The notes under the pieces were generated by a model. It was given only the letters and a program-made list of their open reading frames with translations. It was not told the DNA's origin and ran no database searches. Shown here in pieces: positions 34,561 to 40,330 of a DNA stretch of 40,330 nt (positions are counted from its first letter, which is position 1; each line of letters begins with the position of its first letter). Source of the stretch: Chloromonas sp. AAM2. Taxonomy: Eukaryota > Chlorophyta > Chlorophyceae > Chlamydomonadales > Chlamydomonadaceae. The stretch covers positions 1-40,330 of the forward strand of contig QAXH01006694.1 of assembly GCA_004335635.1 (NCBI GenBank). The letters are read 5' to 3'. The position numbers were made by a program, and so were the translations under genes.

Positions 34561-36861
34561 TCGACATGTGATTTTTATTGAAGAGAGTTCTCTGGTCGTG
34601 GCCTTTGCCGTCCTGGTAGGAGGCAGCCGTCAGAGTTTGGCTGGCGGTTGGGCTAAACCTGCATCGCGCCGGGGCGTGGAAAACGTTGTTACCAATTATC
34701 GTTAAATCATTTGTTGAGAATGTTTAAAATCTTTGAATGGTTTGCGGGCACCATGGTATGTGGGTTCACTCGCTTGCAAGCCTTGCACCTGCGGGCCTGA
34801 TCGCCACTTGTTATGGCCCGCGCAGTCCTAGCAGGCTCTCAACAGCTGCTCCTCTTGCATGTCTTGCCCTGCCAACATCGTACATAGAATAGTATTCAGC
34901 TGCCTGGAGAAAGCCAGCCCCAACCAGGGAGCCCAGTCGTCCAATGGAAGGAACCCCTCCATGACATTTGAACAGTTCCGAATGCGGATTGCTCTCCGCA
35001 CATGCCTTATTGAAGGTGGTTCACAACAGCTGAACCTTTGATTAATAGTGCACCACAGTTGTGCACCGCACCTAGCTGTGCAACCTCCCAAACCAGGAGC
35101 CCAACCAACACGAACCAACGCAAAACAAAACAACCACGACTGTCTGAACGCCGCGTGGCGTTCATCAAGGCGCGGTATTGCCATGTCCGCCTGCGCATGT
35201 GACCGGCCAGCTTGCATCTCTGTTCAGGCACGAGCTGAAATTCCAGGTTCCTTTGTGACTGGTGTTGGCGTTGACCTTGGACACGGTCCCTTGGTCGAGG
35301 GTCCAACATGCGTCGAGTACAAACCAGCAATAAAGACACCTTATGAAGCCCATGGTGGCTACGTGCACCTGGTACCACCACAGTGTGCGAGAAATGAACT
35401 GTAAACAACAGACAACAAACCTGCCAACCGGCTTCCGCCCTGTGGTACAAAAAGTGGCAATTCAGGTGCAAAAAGTGGCAATTCAGGTGCAAAAAGTGAA
35501 AATTCAGGTGCAAAAAGTGACAATTCATGTTCAGCAATTACACAGCCAGTTTCTGGGAATCGAGGGGAATTTTGTCATACACACACACTGGTAAGAGCTG
35601 CGACCTGTCGAAATAAGCTAGCATCGAATGTTAATGAACTGCAAGAAACCAATCCAAGCTCGTCATCTTTGGGTCTAAGTAATAACATGGTAGAATTCGA
35701 TAAAGGCATCATAGAACGCGCCATCTACATGTGCAGCCCTGATGCCCCAGAGCTAAAAGGCGCACACACACCCTTGCTTGCTGCTTCTGTCTGGACGCAG
35801 TGTGTCGTTTCACTTCATTTTGTTCTCCAGTTCCTCGAACTCATATTGATCAATCAGCAATTTTTTGGAGAAGGCTTCAAAACTGTTGATCCTGCGAGCC
35901 TTGCTTCGCTCCCTTAGCTCCAGTGCCGTCTTGATGCCATCCGTCCAAGGGATACTTGAAGTCTGTTTGCAGCGTTACACCTTCGTCCTCTGAACGTGTG
36001 CCGAACGCAGATGGAGTTGTTAACTAGTGATACATGGTCCAACTGACGTACAATCCTCAGAACAATTCGTCTGGGCTGCGTGGTGAGAAACGGACAAATC
36101 AGCCCATATTTTGTGCTGCACATTGTCAGATAAGCCATTCTGGATTGCATGCCACACCCGGGATGGGTATGGTTGCTGGAGGTATGTGGGGAGCAGGTGC
36201 AAACACCTGAATTGACGTCCTAGTCCAGTTGGACTGAAACAAAATAATAACTTGCCAGGATCAGTTCCCGCCCTGCATCCCTGAAAGCTTCGTGCACCTC
36301 TTCTGTCAAACAAGTCACACGGATAGACATGGATGCTCACAAGTAATGGGACGACCTGACGAGTCCTTCTTGCACAATAGGTCGAGCCCCGTCAATCTTT
36401 TTGGAAAGGTCCACACAACCTCATGCCTGGGCCCTTACTTGATAGAGTGCCTGAACCCTGAAGTCATCTTAGGGCCAGTGTCAGCATGGAGCGGCCTCTC
36501 TTTGAATTCTGTTGGATTCAGTCAAGCTTGTCTGGACTGGGTGCGCGGCAGGCAGATGAACGTAGATGCAGGGAGCATGTTATCAGATGGTTCGATTGCG
36601 CAAATACGCGGACACAGATGAGCAACGGGCAAATCCCGCCCGTTTTGAACTGTCAGTTTTACGCACAAGCCATCCGGGTTGTGTGCTTGGCAGGTATCTG
36701 CCATCACCGTATATCGCACCATCTAAACTTTCATCAACTGTGATCAAGCTACCAGCTCAGGGGTTTGAGTACCGCGGCTTGCGATCTCAAGGTCTTCGAA
36801 CCTGCTACTGCCCTTTTGCTGAAGCGGCGTCTCACACCACAACCACAGATCACAAGTCACA
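34561..36861. other. intergenic region between the 3CxxC array and CCT3
   Basis: No gene recognised. 35225-35315 repeats the block at 32627-32705. The right end should contain the CCT3 promoter. The reading frames present are short and resemble no family that I know. Confidence 0.4.
35451..35534 (+). repeat. 21-bp minisatellite
   Basis: About four tandem units of 21 bases (caggtgcaaaaagtggcaat plus one base). Because 21 is a multiple of 3, it reads as QVQKVAI heptads on the plus strand and NCHFLHL on the minus strand; neither lies in a supported gene. Confidence 0.85.
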
Positions 36862-39800
36862 ATGCAGCAACTTCCTGTGACCGTGCTCAATGCAAACACT
36901 AAGCGGGAGCAGGGCAAGAAGGCGCAACTAGGCAACATCGTCGCGGCAAAGGTGTGCATCTTACAAGCAGCCTTCTGACAGTGGTCTGGGCGCAAGAACA
37001 ACGGATGCAAGAGTTATATGTGACATCTGGCCACTGCAGGCCGTTGCGGACATCATCCGAACGACCCTAGGACCCAGATCAATGTTGAAAATGCTTCTGG
37101 ATCCAAACGGAGGTGCGCAGTGCATGCTCAACAGGTGTCACGCATCAGCATCTCGCATGTATGCATGCATGAGGATGGCATTAAACCAGATGATACATGT
37201 TTCCGTCCTGATGGCTGAAGCATGCCATGCGCACCCTTGCCGCATGCCCTAGTACCAGGCTTCTCCCAATGGACATGTCGGGTGGGCTAGGTTGCACAGC
37301 CTCCGTATGGCTGCGGAACGTGCCTGTCCTTACAAATTGCTTTTCGGCCACATTTCGGACTCATTAACACCATGGTGTCATGTAGCAGGCATGAGATACA
37401 ACTCATTGCGAGTGCCAGTTCAACTTGCCACCTGCCCAGCACATGACAATCATCAGCTGGCATGCCTGTCAAAGCTTGTCCTACATGTTTGTGCAGGCAT
37501 TGTGCTTACCAATGACGGGCATGCCATTCTCCGTGAGATTGACGTCACCCATCCAGCAGCCAAGGTATGCGCCGGTCATCCAACAGATCCGTGCACGTGG
37601 CGTGATTGCATGGGTAATGTTACGGTGCATGCTACCAGCATGCGTGTGTGCATGATGAGGGGCCATCAGACCAATCAGAAAGGCGAAGGCGCCGGACACA
37701 CAAAACCATGTGACCAAGCTCTAGGTGTCTGTCTCTTCTTACGACCTCAATCACCGCCCTGTCTGACCCAGCCAAGCACCTGCTTACCACTCACGTTTGT
37801 GAAAATATGCCGATTCAATTTGCGCATTTGTCCATGTTATGTGAGCCACACAACCGCATCAGTGGAAGCTGCCTGTACCAGACAAGTTATCGTTACCGCT
37901 TCTTTCATTGTGTCTGTGTGCAGTCCATGATTCAGTTGAGCCGCACACAGGACGAGGAGGTTGGAGACGGCACAACATCGGTCATCATCCTAGGTGAGGC
38001 GAGGAAGAGGGCATGCGTAGACAGGGCAGGCAGGAATGCTTGCTCTCATTGACGTTGTGGGATGTCCGGGACGGCACCACCACAATCATTGGCCGGTACT
38101 ACTAGGCGATTGCAATCAGCATGTAATTGCAATGTGTTCAAAAAAATACTGTAGTTGTATGGTTTGTAGTTGAAGGGGTGCAGGCATGCGTGTGTCGCTC
38201 GTGTCACAGATAAGGAAGAGGGGTGCATGCAGGAGCTTGGGATGGGAAAGAGGGTAGCATGTGGGGGGGGAACATGCTAAGGCCAACTTTATTTTCACTT
38301 CATCGTATAGCAGATCGCAGTAGGGTTCTCTGCAAACGCAACCTTTCCTTTTGGGCCGCATTGTTGTCCTTGGCATCAGTTGCATCATCAATCGGTTGTG
38401 CATGCACGCCTGCTTGCAGCGGGTGAGCTGCTGCACGTGGCAGAGCCGTTTCTTGAACGTCAGATCCACCCCACAGTCATCGTCAAGGGCTTTGCAAAGG
38501 TGGGACAGATCAGCATCAAGGAGTGTGTCCACCTTTTGACACTGTTGCTGATCCTGCACGTCAGGCAAGGTTTTCTTCAACTCAGAGGTTGGTTGCAGGG
38601 AACAGGGTGTTTGATACGAGACCCGAGGCCGAGTGGAAGGAATGGAAGCTTTGCTAGGACTCTGTAAGCTACGCAGGCAGGGGTAGTCGCAAGACCATAC
38701 AAGTTGAATGCGGCTCACTTTCAACCAACTGTCTGACCCTGGCCAAATTTATCAAAAGCTGGTGCAACCATTTCTGGTCAAGCTTCCTGCACAATGGCTG
38801 GTCTTGCACGCCAGGCGGGGAGCCAAATGTGTTCCTGACATGGGGTTGCGGTGCTTGGCAGCACATCAACACAGTGCATCTCGGCCCGAGTGTGATGTGT
38901 GATTGCTAGGGCTCTGCAAAGCTCTGCAAGTTAACAACTGTTACTGCAAACTGGCAGTGTGAAGCTGTATATAGTAGTAGTGAATTATACATGTAAATAT
39001 ATATATATATATATATCAGTAAGGCCGTCACAGGAGACAGGGCAGGATGGGCACTGGCCCTGACCTGCCCTGGGCAAGGGCGGAAAGTGGTCCTGCCATT
39101 GCTGGTCAACCGACTTTCAAACCACTGCATGTGACACACACACACACACACACACACACAGGCCCTTGAGGACGGCGTGAAGATCATTGAGAAGATGTCC
39201 TTCCCCATCGACATTAACAACCGCGAGGAAATGCTGAACGTGGTCAACTCGTGCATTGCAACCAAGTTCACACACCGCTTTGGAATGCTCATTCCGGTGC
39301 GTTGGTTTGGCCATGTTTGCGTGTGGGTTTGGCTGTGGCCGTGCGTCCTGGACGCGTGCGGCTGTGTTTTGTGAGCCATTGCCACAGCCAGAGCTACGTG
39401 CAGCTCGTCATGTGCAGCTGGCCCGGTCCACGGCACTGCGTGTGGCTCATAATGCACTGTGGACCCAGTAATTAACAAGGTAGCCAGCACGAGGTTTGCC
39501 AGACGTCCTGGGTGGCGTCCCAGAGGCAGGCGGGGTGGTAAGTGCACTGACGTGGTATCGGCTTGCCTGCCCTATTTGATCAGCGTGATTTGACAAGCCT
39601 ATTGGCCTATTCGGCCAGCGTGGTTGAGCTAGCTTGACTGCAGCACCATGCGCACACCCTGACCCGCTGTGCGCAGGAGCTTGCCCTGGACGCGGTGCTG
39701 TGCGTGTCCCAGGATAGGCAGGGGGCGCAGGCCAAGGAAATCGACATCAAGAACTACGCCAAGGTGGAGAAGATTCCGGGAGGGACCATCGAGGACTGCA

Positions 39801-40204
39801 AGGTGCTCAAAGGTGAGTGTAGAGTGGGGCTTGAGCAGGTCTAGGGTAAGGCTAGAGTGCTGCGCACTGTCCGCATCAGCCTGTTGAGGTACCATCATGA
39901 CTGCAAGGTGTGCAATGGCAAACGTAAATGGTCATCAAGAGTTGGTACCCCGTGGTAAGTCCATCCCTCGGTGTTCGAATGTCACTCTCAGGTGTCGTGC
40001 TCCTCGTTGATTGCGTTGCTTGATTAATGAAGCGTGGTGTTCGTGTGTCGCGCTATTAGGTGTGATGTTCAACAAGGACGTAGTCGCGCCCGGCCGCATG
40101 CGGCGCAAGATCCACAACCCGCGCATCCTGCTGCTGGACTGCCCGCTGGAGTACAAGAAGGGCGAGAATCAGACAAACGTGGAGATCATGAAGGAAGAGG
40201 ACTG
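36862..40204 (+). CDS. CCT3: T-complex protein 1 subunit gamma (CCT3), N-terminal half
   Basis: Exons 36862-36951, 37040-37112, 37497-37564, 37924-37993, 38420-38499, 39162-39296, 39677-39812 and 40060-40204 join in frame to about 265 aa; the rest lies beyond the right edge. Motifs: NANTKREQGKKAQLGNI at the N-terminus, RTTLGPRSM (37-45), GGIVLTNDGHAILREI (54-69) and DEEVGDGTTSVII (87-99), together the group II chaperonin ATP site. Then come LHVAEPFLERQIHPTVIV, KVEKIPGG, and RRKIHNPRILLLDCPLEYKK, where the apical domain begins. QIHPTVIV and the start sequence point to the gamma subunit rather than other CCT paralogues. The protein is one of eight in the cytosolic TRiC ring that folds actin and tubulin. 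Oddities: the intron before 39162 ends in a CA microsatellite, and the last donor is tandemly repeated. Confidence 0.95.
38535..38830 (-). repeat. diverged duplicated block in a CCT3 intron
   Basis: Two related segments, at about 38535-38610 and 38745-38850, translate on the minus strand to similar peptides (LPDVQDQQQCQKVDTLL and PPGVQDQPLCRKLDQKW). There is no start, stop or splice logic for a gene; it may be an old repeat element. Confidence 0.35.
38995..39016. repeat. AT microsatellite in a CCT3 intron
   Basis: About ten AT dinucleotides beside the interspersed repeat copy at 39015-39077. Confidence 0.9.
39015..39077 (-). repeat. intronic interspersed repeat, copy 4 (antisense, CCT3)
   Basis: Minus strand: cttgcccagggcaggtcagg, gccagtgcccatcctg, tctcctgtgacggccttact, then the AT run. 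Same internal order as the copies at 33612 and 24472. Antisense to its host gene CCT3. Confidence 0.6.
39134..39161 (+). repeat. CA microsatellite that forms a CCT3 3' splice site
   Basis: About thirteen CA units run without interruption into the cag at 39159-39161; the exon starts at 39162 with GCCCTTGAG. There is no polypyrimidine tract between the repeat and the splice site. Confidence 0.9.
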
Positions 40205-40330
40205 GTGAGTGCGGTGCTGATAGGAGGAGGACTGGTGAGTGCGGTGCTGATAGGAGGAGGACTGGTGAGTGCGGTGCGGATAGGAGGAGGACTGGTGAGT
40301 GCGGCGCGGATAGGAGGAGGACTGGTGAGT
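40197..40330 (+). repeat. 30-bp tandem repeat containing the CCT3 exon 8 donor
   Basis: Units start at 40197, 40227, 40257, 40287 and 40317 (the last cut by the window edge). Each begins gaggactg followed by gtgagtgcgg, so each carries the last exon bases and a full donor. Only the first is continuous with the reading frame; after any later donor the frame would already have met gac tgg tga. Confidence 0.95.

Noticed and set aside
36020..36621. Short frames on both strands upstream of CCT3
   Set aside because: No recognisable domain, poor start contexts and no consistent splice sites.

Overview
The window is nuclear DNA of a eukaryote, most probably a chlorophycean (volvocalean) green alga. 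Genes are cut into many short exons by GT-AG introns, the DNA is GC-moderate and full of micro- and minisatellites, and the retroelement tails and low-complexity A/Q-rich protein look volvocalean. Haematococcus-like is my best guess, from composition only. Exons below were joined by hand from splice sites, phase and conserved motifs; no search was run.

Layout. 1-3085: decayed non-LTR retrotransposon (LINE) sequence, a C-terminal ORF tail at 1-389 and two related 3' tails ending in ATC repeats. 3099-3170: tRNA-Pro(AGG). 4002-7216 (-): a GH125-type alpha-mannosidase with an N-terminal membrane anchor, whose 3' part is missing. 8528-18321 (+): a HESO1/MUT68-type terminal uridylyltransferase with a very long A/Q/H-rich tail. 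20906-26901 (+): mitochondrial NAD-isocitrate dehydrogenase regulatory subunit, 13 exons, complete (379 aa). 28194-34322 (-): a tandem array of three small genes encoding ZAR1-like 3CxxC zinc fingers; two look intact and the third looks broken. 36862-40204 (+): first eight exons of the cytosolic chaperonin subunit CCT3, running off the right edge.

The genes belong to unrelated pathways (glycan trimming, RNA tailing, TCA cycle, probable RNA binding, protein folding), so there is no operon-like logic. GH125 and HESO1 are divergent across about 1.3 kb; the zinc-finger array and CCT3 are divergent across about 2.5 kb; IDH and the array converge.

The most interesting signals are the 3CxxC array with conserved upstream blocks and a decaying copy, and a recurring pattern in which tandem duplications sit on splice sites: three exon ends with their donors are copied into the following intron, and several minisatellites run straight into a 3' splice site. 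A short interspersed repeat family is found four times, each time inside an intron.
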